Assembly: GCA_963801985.1 (NCBI GenBank)
Contig: CAWDGV010000002.1
Coordinates: 219,921 to 283,920 of the forward strand
Length of the DNA stretch: 64,000 nucleotides
Direction: 5' to 3'
Origin: JABDQZ01 sp963801985
GTDB taxonomy: Bacteria; Pseudomonadota; Gammaproteobacteria; Chromatiales; Chromatiaceae
Position numbers and translations under genes: made by a program. Of the stretch, positions 1-9,507 are shown piece by piece. The stretch's first letter is position 1; each line of letters opens with the position of its first letter. The notes beneath the pieces were generated by a model. The model worked only from the letters and a program-made list of their open reading frames with translations. It was not told the origin of the DNA and searched no databases.

Positions 1-368
1 TTAAAAATATGCTCGTCAGGACTTATGCTACAGCATTCAACGAACTGGATGACTGGCAAGTGACTTTTCTGGCAACGCGTCCAGGGCAAAATGAAAATGA
101 CGTTTTGGTTCGCACCCAGATTACCCGCAATGGCCCGCCTGTTGCGGTTGATTACCGGATGAATTTCATGGAAGGCAGCTGGAAGGTTTATGACATCAAA
201 ATAGAAGGTATGAGCCTGGTGACCAATTACCGTAGCAGCTTTAACCGCCTGATAAGAACTTCGGGTATGAATGGCCTGATTACTCACCTGTCGAAAACCA
301 ATCAGCAAAAAGCCATGTCCCAGAATGAGGCTGAAGAATTTCAGAAGGTGGCACACAGTGTCGACTAG
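1..368 (+). CDS. MlaC/Ttg2D-type phospholipid-binding protein, 5' partial
   Basis: C-terminal part of a periplasmic MlaC/Ttg2D family protein (ABC-linked lipid transport, 'toluene tolerance' family). The reading frame is open to the window edge, and the visible part begins inside the conserved core (LVRTYATAF), so the first Met seen at position 9 is internal. The family hallmark near the C terminus is present: a small beta-sheet with WKVYDIKIEG followed by a YRSSF-like motif. A second member lies at 38049-38714 and has the same WKVYD signature. No Mla ATPase or permease gene is visible here, so it may be a stand-alone member. A rho-independent terminator follows directly. Confidence 0.8.
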   Translation, partial: KNMLVRTYATAFNELDDWQVTFLATRPGQNENDVLVRTQITRNGPPVAVDYRMNFMEGSWKVYDIKIEGMSLVTNYRSSFNRLIRTSGMNGLITHLSKTNQQKAMSQNEAEEFQKVAHSVD

Positions 369-386
369 GTGATTAAATTTTTTCTC

Positions 387-416
387 AAAAAAAGCGGCTT
401 GTTAGCCGCTTTTTTT
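387..416 (+). terminator. Rho-independent terminator after the MlaC-like gene
   Basis: Perfect 7-bp stem (393-399 with 404-410), 4-nt loop, flanked by an A-run upstream and a run of seven T downstream. It starts 24 bases after the MlaC-like stop codon. Confidence 0.85.
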
Positions 417-466
417 ATGGCCTTGGTTGACCTGTCGCATGTATTGATCGGCAAAAAAAAGTTAAA

Positions 467-1093
467 TTGTCATTTTGTAAAAGGGTTAACAGTTTGAGCC
501 AACAGATCTCCTATCAAATCGGTAATGCCCTGTACCTGAGTATCAATGACCGGTGTACGCTGGAATGCCAGTTTTGTCCTAAAACCCATGGTGATCTTCA
601 TGTCAAAGGCTATGACCTGACCATGGATCATCGTCCAGCGGCGCAGGAAATAATCGACAGTGTAGATAATCCATCATCCTATGATGAAGTGGTTTTTTGT
701 GGTTACGGTGAGCCAACACTACGGCTGAAAACTTTGCTGGAAGTGGCCCGTGAATTGAAAAAACAAAATGCCCTGATCAGGCTGAATACGGATGGCCTGG
801 GTAACCTGGTGCATAAGCGGAATATATTGCCAGAGCTGTCAGAAGCCGTTGATGCGGTTTCCGTCTCGATGAATGCACAGGATAAAGCAACCTATAATCG
901 GCATTGCCAGCCTCAATTACCTGGTTCATACGAAGCCATGCTCGACTTCCTGCAGCTGGCTCCGAGATACATTGATAAAGTGACTGCCTCGGCTATCAAC
1001 GGCCTGGATGGTGTTGATATTGCTGCCTGCAGGGCTAAAGCAGCACAACTGGGTGTTAGTTTTCGTCAGCGGGAATTGGATCTGGTTGGCTAG
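467..1093 (+). CDS. Radical SAM protein, TatD-associated type
   Basis: Small radical SAM protein (about 208 aa). The CxxxCxxC cluster motif is seen as CTLECQFC (Cys 30, 34, 37), followed by a GYGEPTLRL glycine-rich SAM-binding segment. Length and the N-terminal pattern (a GNALYLSINDRC-like start) fit the group often found next to TatD nucleases; substrate unknown. The listed start is a TTG at 467; a second TTG at 494 (LSQQISYQIGN) is equally plausible since most relatives start just before the ISYQIG-like strand. It stands alone between two terminators. Confidence 0.75.
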   Translation: MSFCKRVNSLSQQISYQIGNALYLSINDRCTLECQFCPKTHGDLHVKGYDLTMDHRPAAQEIIDSVDNPSSYDEVVFCGYGEPTLRLKTLLEVARELKKQNALIRLNTDGLGNLVHKRNILPELSEAVDAVSVSMNAQDKATYNRHCQPQLPGSYEAMLDFLQLAPRYIDKVTASAINGLDGVDIAACRAKAAQLGVSFRQRELDLVG

Positions 1094-1217
1094 ATAGCAA
1101 AAAAAGTAGATTCTGATGACCTAAACGATTAAAGAATTACTGCTGGCTGTCGTTAAACAAAACAGCAGTATGATGCTGTGTGTTTTCCTCCTCCCGCGCT
1201 TGGATTAGCGCATGCTT

Positions 1218-1252
1218 GAAGGCCTGTCCTTTTCCCGGACAGGCCTTTTTTT
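1218..1252 (+). terminator. Rho-independent terminator between radical SAM gene and hemF
   Basis: Perfect 10-bp stem (1220-1229 with 1237-1246), 7-nt loop, then a T-run that reaches into the last codons of the convergent hemF gene. The U-tract lies on the plus strand, so it mainly serves the radical SAM transcript. The rest of 1094-1217 holds no gene that I can support. Confidence 0.8.
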
Positions 1253-2171
1253 ATTGATTGATGCCAAGCCAGTCTTTTGGTTTCAGGAAGTCTTCATACA
1301 GGCGTGCTTCGTCAGTACCAGCCTCGGGTGACCAGTTATAACGCCATTTAACCAGTGGTGGTAAAGACATCAGGATGGATTCAGTGCGTCCGCCTGTCTG
1401 CAGGCCAAAGATAGTGCCGCGATCATACACAAGGTTAAACTCGACATAACGGCCGCGACGATAACACTGGAAATCACGTTCTTTTTCGCCAAAAGGTATG
1501 TCTTTACGCCGCCGGACGATAGGCAGGTAGGCATCGATATAATGATTGCCGACACTCTGCATGAAATCGAACGATCTCTCGAAACCCCATTCGTTTAAAT
1601 CATCAAAAAAAAGGCCGCCGACGCCCCGAGGCTCATCACGGTGTTTCAGGTAAAAATATTCATCGCACCATTTTTTATATTTTGCATAAATATCATCCCC
1701 AAACGGATCGCAGGCCTGTTTACTGACCTGGTGCCAGTGGACAACATCTTCCTCGAAACCATAGTAAGGCGTCAGGTCAAAGCCACCGCCAAACCACCAG
1801 ACCGGATCAGCGCCTTCTTTTTCGGCAATGAAAAAGCGCACATTGGCATGCGAGGTCGGAATGTAGGGATTGCGGGGGTGGATAACCAGCGATACACCCA
1901 TTGCCTGGAAGGAACGGCCCGCCAGTTCCGGCCTGGCCGCAGTTGCTGATGGTGGCAGTCCATCGCCATGAACATGGGAAAAATTGACACCACCTTTTTC
2001 AATGATGTTGCCCTCCTCCATCACGCGTGAACGCCCTCCGCCACCGCCTGGACGATCCCAGCTTTCTTCCTCGAAGGACTTGCCATCTTCAGTTGCCAGG
2101 GCATTACAGATGGAATCCTGTAACCCCAGCAGAAAGTTCTTTACAGCATTGATGTCGGGTGTAGTGCTCAT
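1251..2171 (-). CDS. hemF: Oxygen-dependent coproporphyrinogen III oxidase
   Basis: Aerobic coproporphyrinogen III oxidase (306 aa, normal family length), which decarboxylates coproporphyrinogen III to protoporphyrinogen IX in haem synthesis. Diagnostic stretches are clear: the N-terminal DRPGGGGGRSRV motif, GVNFSHVHGD, the HPRNPYIPTSHAN segment, and FGGGFDLTPYYG near residues 127-137. It is the last gene of a minus-strand run tsaC-hemF; the neighbouring order (topA, tsaC, hemF) is a common gammaproteobacterial arrangement, though the usual aroE does not follow. Presence of the oxygen-dependent enzyme indicates at least microaerobic growth. Confidence 0.95.
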   Translation of the reverse strand: MSTTPDINAVKNFLLGLQDSICNALATEDGKSFEEESWDRPGGGGGRSRVMEEGNIIEKGGVNFSHVHGDGLPPSATAARPELAGRSFQAMGVSLVIHPRNPYIPTSHANVRFFIAEKEGADPVWWFGGGFDLTPYYGFEEDVVHWHQVSKQACDPFGDDIYAKYKKWCDEYFYLKHRDEPRGVGGLFFDDLNEWGFERSFDFMQSVGNHYIDAYLPIVRRRKDIPFGEKERDFQCYRRGRYVEFNLVYDRGTIFGLQTGGRTESILMSLPPLVKWRYNWSPEAGTDEARLYEDFLKPKDWLGINQ

Positions 2172-2242
2172 GTTTTTACTCTTTCTTTGCTATTTATATT
2201 TATTGCTTCGCATGGCTTGAGTTAATCTACAGCAAGTCGATT

Positions 2243-2794
2243 TCATGGCCGAATTATTGCACCGCTTATCAAATCTCTAATAACAGAAGGTTGTGCAGTT
2301 TTATCGACATCACCAGCGACAATCAAATCCGTTTGCGGGCATTTCATCCGGCACTCGAGGGCAGATCGTGCAGGCTGTTGGCGGCTCCGGTTTGCGCTGG
2401 TAGAAATCAGCGCGGTATTTGCGTCCAGGCAGAGTTGCCTTGCGACCGGATGGGTTGTTACCCGAACGGCAATCGATTGGTGCTTTCCTGTCAGCCAGTA
2501 GGGCGTTCCGGCCCTGGCAGGGAACAGCCAGGTATAGGGTCCGGGCCAGGAGTCTAAAGCCGGTGCCAGCAGGCTGCTATCAATATCAGCAATAAATGGC
2601 TGCAATTGTTCAAAATCAGCCGCAATCAGGATAAGTCCCTTGCTGATAGAGCGTTGTTTGATGCGTAGCAGGTGATTTACGGCATGACCATTAAGTGGAT
2701 CGCACCCCAGGCCATAAACTGCTTCAGTGGGATAGCCAACGATTTTTCCCTGGCTGATGTATCTGGCAGCTAACCGCCCGGCAAACGGAGACAT
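2243..2794 (-). CDS. tsaC: Threonylcarbamoyl-AMP synthase (Sua5/YrdC family)
   Basis: YrdC-domain protein of 183 aa, the length of short TsaC rather than long Sua5. It makes threonylcarbamoyl-AMP from threonine, bicarbonate and ATP for the t6A37 modification of ANN-decoding tRNAs. Recognisable segments are the N-terminal GYPTEAVYGLGCDP motif, IKQRSISKGLILI and the STSANRS motif near the C terminus. It starts 9 bases after the topA stop on the minus strand, so the two genes are probably cotranscribed. Confidence 0.9.
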   Translation of the reverse strand: MSPFAGRLAARYISQGKIVGYPTEAVYGLGCDPLNGHAVNHLLRIKQRSISKGLILIAADFEQLQPFIADIDSSLLAPALDSWPGPYTWLFPARAGTPYWLTGKHQSIAVRVTTHPVARQLCLDANTALISTSANRSRQQPARSALECRMKCPQTDLIVAGDVDKTAQPSVIRDLISGAIIRP

Positions 2795-2803
2795 CGGTGA
2801 CGT

Positions 2804-5102
2804 TTATTCGGTTTCTGCTTCGTGAGCCGGTACTTCATAAGGTTCGGCAAAGGAGCAGTCCTGCTGTGGACAGACTTTTTCAGTGCCACGACGCTTGGTG
2901 GTTTTGATGGTCAGGACGGGCCAGCCACAACTGGGGCAGGGCTCAGCAATTGGCTCATTCCAGATCGCGTAATCACACTTGGGATAGGTTGAACAGGAAT
3001 AAAAAATCTTGCCACGGCGTGATTTGCGTTTCATCAGTGTGCCAGCGTTACACTTGGGGCAGGTGACACCGGTATCCGAGGGCTTTTCCAGTGGTTCGAT
3101 ATAGTTGCAGTTTGGATAGCCCGAGCATCCGATGAATTTTCCATAGCGTCCCTGGCGAAAGATCAGCGCTGAATCACATTGAGGGCAATTACGGCCAACT
3201 TCTTCAGGTTCGTTGCTTTCCTGGTCATCATTGAGGTTGCGGGTGTAATCGCATTCCGGGTAGTTGGTGCAGCCGATGAAGCGTCCATTACGTCCCAGCC
3301 GGATTGAAAGCTGACCGCCACATTTGGGGCATTTCTCATCAATTTTTTCCTGCGTGACGTCAGAGCGCTGCACATTTTCCTGGGTATCGTCGATACGATC
3401 CTTGAACGGCTGCCAGAATTTTCGCAGCAGTGGAATCCATTCCTCTTCACCACGGGAAACCGCATCCAGTTCATCCTCAAGCTTGGCAGTAAAATCGTAG
3501 TCGACGTACTGGGTGAAATAATTGGTCAGGAACTTGTTGACCACGCGTCCGACATCAGTCGGGTAAAAGCGTTTCTGTTCGAGCTCGACGTAATCACGGT
3601 CCTGCAGGGTGGAAATAATGGAGGCATAGGTTGAGGGGCGGCCAATGCCGTGCTCTTCCAGGGCCTTGACCAGGCTGGCTTCGCTGTAACGTGGTGGCGG
3701 CTCGGTAAAGTGCTGTTCAGGTACAACCGCAATCAGGTCAATCTTTTCACCTTCACTGAGTTCCGGCAGCATTTTTTCGTCTTTGTCGTCATCTGGTTTT
3801 ACGTCATCCTTGCCTTCCTGGTAAACCTGGATAAATCCCGGGTTGGCAATGGTGGAGCCGTTGGCTCTGAACATGTTGTCTTCACCGGCGCCAGGTCTGC
3901 TGCGACAGTATGCATGGTGGCATGAACCATCTGGCAGGCAACCGTGCGTTTCCAGATCAGATCGTAGAGTTTTTGCTGGTCCTTGGTCAGGAACTGGTTG
4001 ACCTTGACCGGTTCACGTACGGCCGAAGTGGGACGAATGGCTTCATGCGCTTCCTGGGCATTTTTGGATTTGGTTTTGAATGTCCTGGCGGCATCAGGTA
4101 ACTGGTCTTTGCCGTATTTCTTGGCAATAAATTCACGTAATTCGGCAATCGCATCGTCTGCCAGGTTAACCGAGTCGGTTCGCATGTAGGTAATCAGGCC
4201 TGCGGTGCCATCACCGATATCAATACCTTCGTACAGTTGCTGGGCAATTCGCATGGTGCGCTGGGTGGTAAAGCCAAGTTTACGCGCGGCTTCCTGTTGC
4301 AAGGTCGAAGTGGTAAAAGGCGGTGCCGGGTTGCGTTTGCGTTGTTTGCGGGTAACTTTAACGACATCCAGCAGACCATTGGCAGCAGATAAGCAGTGCC
4401 TGTTCCACCTCGGTTGCGCGGTTTTCATCGGTAATACTGAATTGTTCGATTTTCTCGCCGGAAAAAGTGGTCAGTTTGGCTGAAAACTCTTGATTATCCT
4501 TGCTGGTATTGGCCTTGATAGTCCAGTATTCACGAGGTTTAAAAGCTTCAATTTCCTCTTCACGCTCAACAATCATGCGTAACGCCGGGCTTTGCACGCG
4601 GCCGGCGGAAAGGCCGCGGCGGATTTTTTTCCATAAAAGCGGTGACAGGTTAAAACCAACCAGGTAATCGAGTGCACGCCGTGCCTGCTGGGCATTGACC
4701 AGATCCAGTGGAAAGTTCGCGGGGGTTTTCAACCGCGTGATTGACCGCTTTCTTGGTGATTTCGTTAAATACAACGCGATAAACACCCTTGTCCTTGAGC
4801 TTTTTACGTTCTTTCAGCAACTCATACAAATGCCATGATATGGCTTCACCTTCGCGGTCCGGGTCAGTCGCGAGATAGAGGTTTTCAGCATTTTTAAGCT
4901 TACTGATGATGGCTTTGACGTGCTTGTCGTTGCGCTCAATCGTCTGGTATTTCATCGCAAAGTCATTGCCGGGATCGACGGCGCCTTCTTTGGGGATCAG
5001 ATCCCTGACATGACCATACGAAGCTAGGACTTCAAAATCCTTACCCAGGTATTTTTCGATGGTTTTGGCCTTGGCAGGCGATTCAACAATAACCAGATTC
5101 AT
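2804..5102 (-). CDS. topA: DNA topoisomerase I, interrupted by three frameshifts
   Basis: Type IA topoisomerase that relaxes negative supercoils; about 766 codons end to end. The TOPRIM domain is N-terminal (VIVESPAKAKT; DPDREGEA), the central domain has SAGRVQSPALR and the catalytic tyrosine in TYMRTDS, and four CxxC-type zinc ribbons fill the C-terminal third. The reading frame breaks three times: near 4715-4720 (one extra base after PREL), near 4395 (one extra base in EQALL/SAANG) and near 3875 (one missing base in LAPGEDNM, in a G-run). On each side of every break the protein matches the family. Since topA is normally essential, I take these as sequence errors until shown otherwise. Confidence 0.9.
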
Positions 5103-5117
5103 GAAATAGTCAGCAGC

Positions 5118-5594
5118 CTAATGTAAATTTTCGGCGGGGTTGTTATAGATCATTTCTTCGATCTGGGCAAAAGCAGATTCTTTGCCTGGTTGATTCATCA
5201 ACACCAGCAAAACAATCCATTTAATGTCTTCACTGGTAAAATGCTCTTCATCCAGGGCCATGGCGCGTTCAATCACCAGTTCGCGACTGGTCTTGTCCAG
5301 CAGGCCGCTTTGCTCCAGGGTCAATAACAATCCGCGAGCATCAATATCCAGTCGTAGCTGTTCGCTTGGTGTGAACATGCGCATTGAAGGGCTGCTTGCA
5401 GGATTTTGACTGAGAGTAATCTGATGTCTGGCAAGGTCATCCAGCCAGTCAAAGGCTTTCTGGATTTCGCCCGTCGGGAAACCTGCCTGTGAAAGTTCTT
5501 CTTCCAGCATAATCTGGTCATGGGGGATATTTTCATCGCTTCCCATGTAGTTCTCATAGATATAAATGAGGACATCAATCACGTTTTCGTTCAC
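5118..5594 (-). CDS. smg: Smg family protein (DUF494)
   Basis: 158-aa acidic protein matching the Smg/DUF494 family: N-terminal NVIDVLIYIYENY, a helical DEN-rich segment, and C-terminal IKWIVLLVLMNQPGKE. Biochemical role unknown. It is normally found between dprA and topA, exactly as here, with 15 bases to topA and 114 to dprA. Confidence 0.9.
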   Translation of the reverse strand: MNENVIDVLIYIYENYMGSDENIPHDQIMLEEELSQAGFPTGEIQKAFDWLDDLARHQITLSQNPASSPSMRMFTPSEQLRLDIDARGLLLTLEQSGLLDKTSRELVIERAMALDEEHFTSEDIKWIVLLVLMNQPGKESAFAQIEEMIYNNPAENLH

Positions 5595-5708
5595 GGTTAC
5601 TCCCGATGAAGATAATTCTTAGTGTGTTTGTAACATTTTCTGGCTGTAATTCAATGATAACCAGGCCTGAATACGAACATTACACGAATGTTGGCCAGTA
5701 TTCCCGGG

Positions 5709-6818
5709 TCAAATAGAGGGTATGGTTCTACTGAAGTACCCACCGGGTGCGGATGATACATGACCCTGAAGTTCTAGCAACAATAGCATGGACGAAACCG
5801 ATTCAGCTGGGAATTTAGTTACGTTTATGAGTTCTTCTGTTGAGATTGGGTCCCAGCCCATTTTTTCCAGCAATAGCTGGTAATCGTCATCCAGCTCGAG
5901 CTTGTTTTCGGTTATATCAGTTTCCGGTTGGGATATGTCAGTGTCCAGGATTGAGATCAGGGCGCCAATTTCATCCATGATGTCCTGGGCGCTCTCCACC
6001 AGCTTTGCTCCCTGCTTGATCAGTTTGTGGCAACCCTTGCTCTGGGGGTTATGAATGGAGCCGGGAATGGCGAAAACTTCCCGACCCTGTTCCAAAGCAA
6101 AATTTGCCGTTATCAGTGAGCCGCTTTTAATGGTGGCCTCAACCACAAGGGTTCCCAGGCTCAGGCCGCTGATTATTCTGTTTCTGCGTGGGAAGTGTCC
6201 TGCTTTGGGCTCGGTGCCGGGTGGAAATTCCGACACAATGGCACCCTGTTCAGCAATCTGGTGTGCCAGTTTGTGATGGCTGGCCGGGTATACCCGGTCA
6301 GTGCCCGTGCCGGTAATGGCAAGAGTCTTGCCGGTAACAGAAAGGCTGCCAAGATGAGCCTGTGCATCGATGCCCAGCGCCATGCCGCTGGTTATCGTCA
6401 GGCCCGAACTTGCCAGGTGTCGGGCAAAGGCAAAGGCGTTGTCCTGGCCGTTTTTGCTGGGGTTTCTGCTGCCGACGATGGCCAGTTGTGGCAGGCCGAG
6501 AAGGTCTGCATCTCCATGAACAAACAACACCATGGGAGCATCATCAATCTGGCGTAATAATGGGGGGTAGCGCGGGTCAGAGACCGGGATCAGGTGATTG
6601 CCGAATTTGTCCAGCCAGGCCAGGTCCTCTTCCAGTTGCCTGGCGAGCAGACTGTCTTTCAGGTCAACTGCATTGGAAATTTTTTCAGCAACGCTTTCGG
6701 GGGCGTTATTGATTAACTCGTGCAGGCTTGTTGACTGGCTGATCAGAGGCAACAGGGTGCGGTTACCCACACCCCGGGCTCTGACCAGGGCCAGCCATTC
6801 CTGGTTACTGCATTGCAT
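5709..6818 (-). CDS. dprA: DNA-processing protein A
   Basis: DprA/Smf (369 aa), which protects incoming single-stranded DNA and loads RecA during natural transformation. The Rossmann-like core is clear: AIVGSRNPSKNG, ITSGMALGIDAQAH, TGTGTDRVYPASH, EFPPGTEPKAGHFPRRNRII and KSGSLITANFALEQGREVFAIPG. The C-terminal 60 residues form the winged-helix-like domain (GWDPISTEELINVTKF). It lies in a minus-strand run with the LysM gene 31 bases upstream. Possible competence is supported here only by dprA and by pilU at 53535. Confidence 0.95.
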   Translation of the reverse strand: MQCSNQEWLALVRARGVGNRTLLPLISQSTSLHELINNAPESVAEKISNAVDLKDSLLARQLEEDLAWLDKFGNHLIPVSDPRYPPLLRQIDDAPMVLFVHGDADLLGLPQLAIVGSRNPSKNGQDNAFAFARHLASSGLTITSGMALGIDAQAHLGSLSVTGKTLAITGTGTDRVYPASHHKLAHQIAEQGAIVSEFPPGTEPKAGHFPRRNRIISGLSLGTLVVEATIKSGSLITANFALEQGREVFAIPGSIHNPQSKGCHKLIKQGAKLVESAQDIMDEIGALISILDTDISQPETDITENKLELDDDYQLLLEKMGWDPISTEELINVTKFPAESVSSMLLLLELQGHVSSAPGGYFSRTIPSI

Positions 6819-6849
6819 GGCACTGTCCTCCCTGACAGTATGCCGCGGA

Positions 6850-7884
6850 CTAATTTGGGTTGGTTACCTTGTCCATGACATGGATAGAGCGGGTGGCGTA
6901 CATGACCAGACCAAAACTGACACGGTCAAAAGTACGGAAAACCATCAGAATGCCTGCTCTTTCATCAGGCAATTTAACGACATCCTTTGGATCCGGGCTA
7001 ACCGCATCCTTAATGGTTTCACCACGATGATTGATATTGAGAACATCTCCGACACTTAAACCATCTTTTGTACCACGATCGATGACAACAACGTTGTACT
7101 GGCCAATCTGGGTGACACCATTAATCACTGAAATGATAGCGCCATTAACATCCTGGGCTGGTGCTTTGGGGTGAAAATTTCTCAGAGCAACATCATCTGA
7201 CACGGGCACGAGCCGGTCGCCTTCACGTGCCTCAAGCTGGGTGCCGGTCAACAGCAGCGTGGCGGGATCACCGGTTCGTTGCAACAGGCTGTTGCCAATA
7301 TATAGGGCTTCGTATCCAAGCACTTCACCGGTTTCACTGTCTGTGTATTCACCGCCCTGGCGAACAATTTCGAACTTGGTATGGGTACTGTCGTTAATGG
7401 TTCGTGCGTAGACTCTTTGTCCAGCACCACCAATGATATGTTCATCGGCAAAAGCAACAATATAAGGTGCTGAGTCAAGCTGACCCTTTTCCAGAACGTA
7501 GGGACGTGTCAGGAAAGCCTTGATTGCATCGATGGGCACAGTTGGAATGGCGTCATCAAGTGGAGTGGAGCGTACCTGGGGGCTGAGTTTGCCTGGGCCA
7601 CGCTGGAGTGTCAGTCGGGGCTGGCCATTAACATAAGTTAATTCGAGCACGTCACCTGGATAAATCAGGTGTGGGTTGGCAATCTGTGGATTGACATACC
7701 AGATGTCAGGCCAACGCCAGGGGTCTCTTAAAAACATCCCTGAAATGTCCCAGAGTGTATCGCCCTTGACTACCGTGTACCTCTCGGGGTGATTGTCATT
7801 AAGCGCAACAGTTTCAGCTGCCACGATTCCGGAAAGGAAAAGGCCAGCCAGGCATGAAATGAGCAGGTGGTGAAACTTATGCAT
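6850..7884 (-). CDS. LysM-domain peptidoglycan-binding protein
   Basis: 344-aa secreted protein with a signal peptide (hydrophobic ISCLAGLFLSGIVAAE), then one LysM domain at about residues 34-83 (YTVVKGDTLWDIS ... PHLIYPGDVLEL). The remainder is a conserved domain rich in beta structure that usually accompanies LysM in this dprA-adjacent family. It probably binds cell-wall glycan; no catalytic motif seen. It is the first gene of the lysM-dprA-smg-topA-tsaC-hemF run and is divergent from def; the 134-bp gap at 7885-8018 must hold both promoters. Confidence 0.9.
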   Translation of the reverse strand: MHKFHHLLISCLAGLFLSGIVAAETVALNDNHPERYTVVKGDTLWDISGMFLRDPWRWPDIWYVNPQIANPHLIYPGDVLELTYVNGQPRLTLQRGPGKLSPQVRSTPLDDAIPTVPIDAIKAFLTRPYVLEKGQLDSAPYIVAFADEHIIGGAGQRVYARTINDSTHTKFEIVRQGGEYTDSETGEVLGYEALYIGNSLLQRTGDPATLLLTGTQLEAREGDRLVPVSDDVALRNFHPKAPAQDVNGAIISVINGVTQIGQYNVVVIDRGTKDGLSVGDVLNINHRGETIKDAVSPDPKDVVKLPDERAGILMVFRTFDRVSFGLVMYATRSIHVMDKVTNPN

Positions 7885-8018
7885 ATTGATCCCTTAGTAT
7901 TGTGGTTATGTTGTCCTGATAAATTTAAAGATCTGCCACAGAATAACTGAAAATCCTGTAACATATCATTATGATAGCGAATTATTTTTAAATTGTACTA
8001 TAGCAATGCATTTTACTT

Positions 8019-8534
8019 ATGGCGATTCTTGAAATATTACATTATCCGGACCCACGTCTCAGAAACAAAGCCGAACCCGTCACAGAAGTGGATGGGGGCA
8101 TACAGCAACTGGTCAAAGACATGTTTGAAACCATGTACGAAGCGCCCGGTATCGGGCTGGCTTCAATCCAGGTCAACGTACCAAAAAGAGTCATTGTCGT
8201 CGATGTTTCCGAGGAGAAAGACCAGCCTGTATGCCTGATCAATCCAGAAATCCTGGATAAAGAAGGCGAAGAAACCATGGATGAAGGCTGCCTGTCGGTA
8301 CCCGGTTTTTATGAAACGGTACAACGTGCTGAAAAAATCCGGGTCAAGGCTCTCAATGAAAAGGGTGAAACTTTTGAAATGGATGCCGATGGTTTACTGG
8401 CGGTCTGTATTCAGCATGAAATTGATCACCTCGATGGCAAATTGTTCGTCGACTATATTTCCCCCTTAAAACGCAATCGCATTCGGAAAAAACTTGAGAA
8501 AGGCAGCAAGCCAGCCACTCGCAAGGTTTTGTAG
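8019..8534 (+). CDS. def: Peptide deformylase
   Basis: Removes the N-formyl group from new proteins; 171 aa. All three motifs are present: GIGLASIQV (motif 1, with Ser in place of the usual second Ala), EGCLSVPG (motif 2, metal-ligand Cys) and QHEIDHLDG (motif 3, HExxH). The start at 8019 gives the standard MAILEILHYPDPRLR N terminus. First gene of a run with fmt and rsmB. Confidence 0.96.
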   Translation: MAILEILHYPDPRLRNKAEPVTEVDGGIQQLVKDMFETMYEAPGIGLASIQVNVPKRVIVVDVSEEKDQPVCLINPEILDKEGEETMDEGCLSVPGFYETVQRAEKIRVKALNEKGETFEMDADGLLAVCIQHEIDHLDGKLFVDYISPLKRNRIRKKLEKGSKPATRKVL

Positions 8535-8568
8535 CTCCGGATTTGCCCTATTGCATAGAGAATATATT

Positions 8569-9507
8569 TTGTCTGAAAAACTGAAAATCATTTTTGCCGG
8601 TACACCTGAGTTTTCAGTTGCACCCTTGCAAGCCCTGATCGACTCTGAACATGAGGTCATTGCGGTTTACACGCAACCTGACAGGCCGGCAGGCCGTGGT
8701 CGTCACTTAAAACCCAGCCCGGTTAAACAGGCGGCAGTTGATCATGGTATCCCGGTTTTTCAGCCGGTAAATTTCAAGGATGAAGCTGACTTGTCTGCAC
8801 TGGAGGCATTAAAAGCTGATGTCATGATCGTGGTTGCCTATGGTCTGATTTTGCCTCAGCGTGTGCTGGATGCGCCACGCTATGGCTGTCTTAATATCCA
8901 TGCGTCACTTTTGCCGCGCTGGCGCGGCGCTGCGCCGATACAACGCGCGATTCAGGCCGGCGATAAAGAAACCGGTATCACCATCATGCAAATGGAGGCC
9001 GGGCTGGATACCGGACCCATGCTGTATAAAGAAGTGATCACCATTGGTGAAACTGAAACCGGCGGTCAGCTGCATGACCGGCTGGCACCTCTGGGCGCTC
9101 ATGCCTTGATGAAGACACTGGGTTTGTTGGTTTCAGGCCGGCTCAAGCCTGAAATTCAGGATGATGCCCTGGCTAATTATGCCCATAAACTGGATAAAAC
9201 AGAGGCGCAGATTGACTGGTCCAGGCCAGCCACTGAACTGGAAAGGATAGTGCGGGCGTTCAATCCCTGGCCAGTTGCCTATACCAGTTTGAACGACAAG
9301 ACATTACGTATCTGGCAGGCAGGCTGCCTGGCCCAGCAGGCCGAAGGTTCTGCTGGTGCGGTAATGACGACCTCGGCAGAGGGCATTGATGTAAGTACAG
9401 GCGAAGGCGTGCTGCGCATTAGCGAGCTTCAGCCCCAGGGCAAGCGTGCCATGTCAGCGCGGGACTTTCTGAATGCACATGACCTGACAGGGCAAAGTTT
9501 TGGCTAA
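8569..9507 (+). CDS. fmt: Methionyl-tRNA formyltransferase
   Basis: Transfers a formyl group to initiator Met-tRNA. The core motifs are FAGTPEFS at the N terminus, the Asn/His active-site stretch NIHASLLPRWRGAAPIQ and the C-terminal OB-fold domain (HKLDKTEAQIDW; FNPWPVAYT). I place the start at the TTG at 8569 (SEKLKIIFAGTPEF), giving 312 aa; the frame is open further upstream to 8494 but that would overlap def and add a stretch foreign to the family. The gap to def is 34 bases; the end overlaps rsmB by 8 bases. Confidence 0.95.
   Translation: MSEKLKIIFAGTPEFSVAPLQALIDSEHEVIAVYTQPDRPAGRGRHLKPSPVKQAAVDHGIPVFQPVNFKDEADLSALEALKADVMIVVAYGLILPQRVLDAPRYGCLNIHASLLPRWRGAAPIQRAIQAGDKETGITIMQMEAGLDTGPMLYKEVITIGETETGGQLHDRLAPLGAHALMKTLGLLVSGRLKPEIQDDALANYAHKLDKTEAQIDWSRPATELERIVRAFNPWPVAYTSLNDKTLRIWQAGCLAQQAEGSAGAVMTTSAEGIDVSTGEGVLRISELQPQGKRAMSARDFLNAHDLTGQSFG

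Noticed and set aside
1641..1949. Plus-strand open frame over hemF
   Set aside because: Lies within the coding part of a certain gene in antisense; no supporting start site.
3799..5102. Programmed ribosomal frameshifting in topA
   Set aside because: Three breaks of mixed sign, none at a classic slippery heptamer with downstream structure; single-base errors in short runs explain them.
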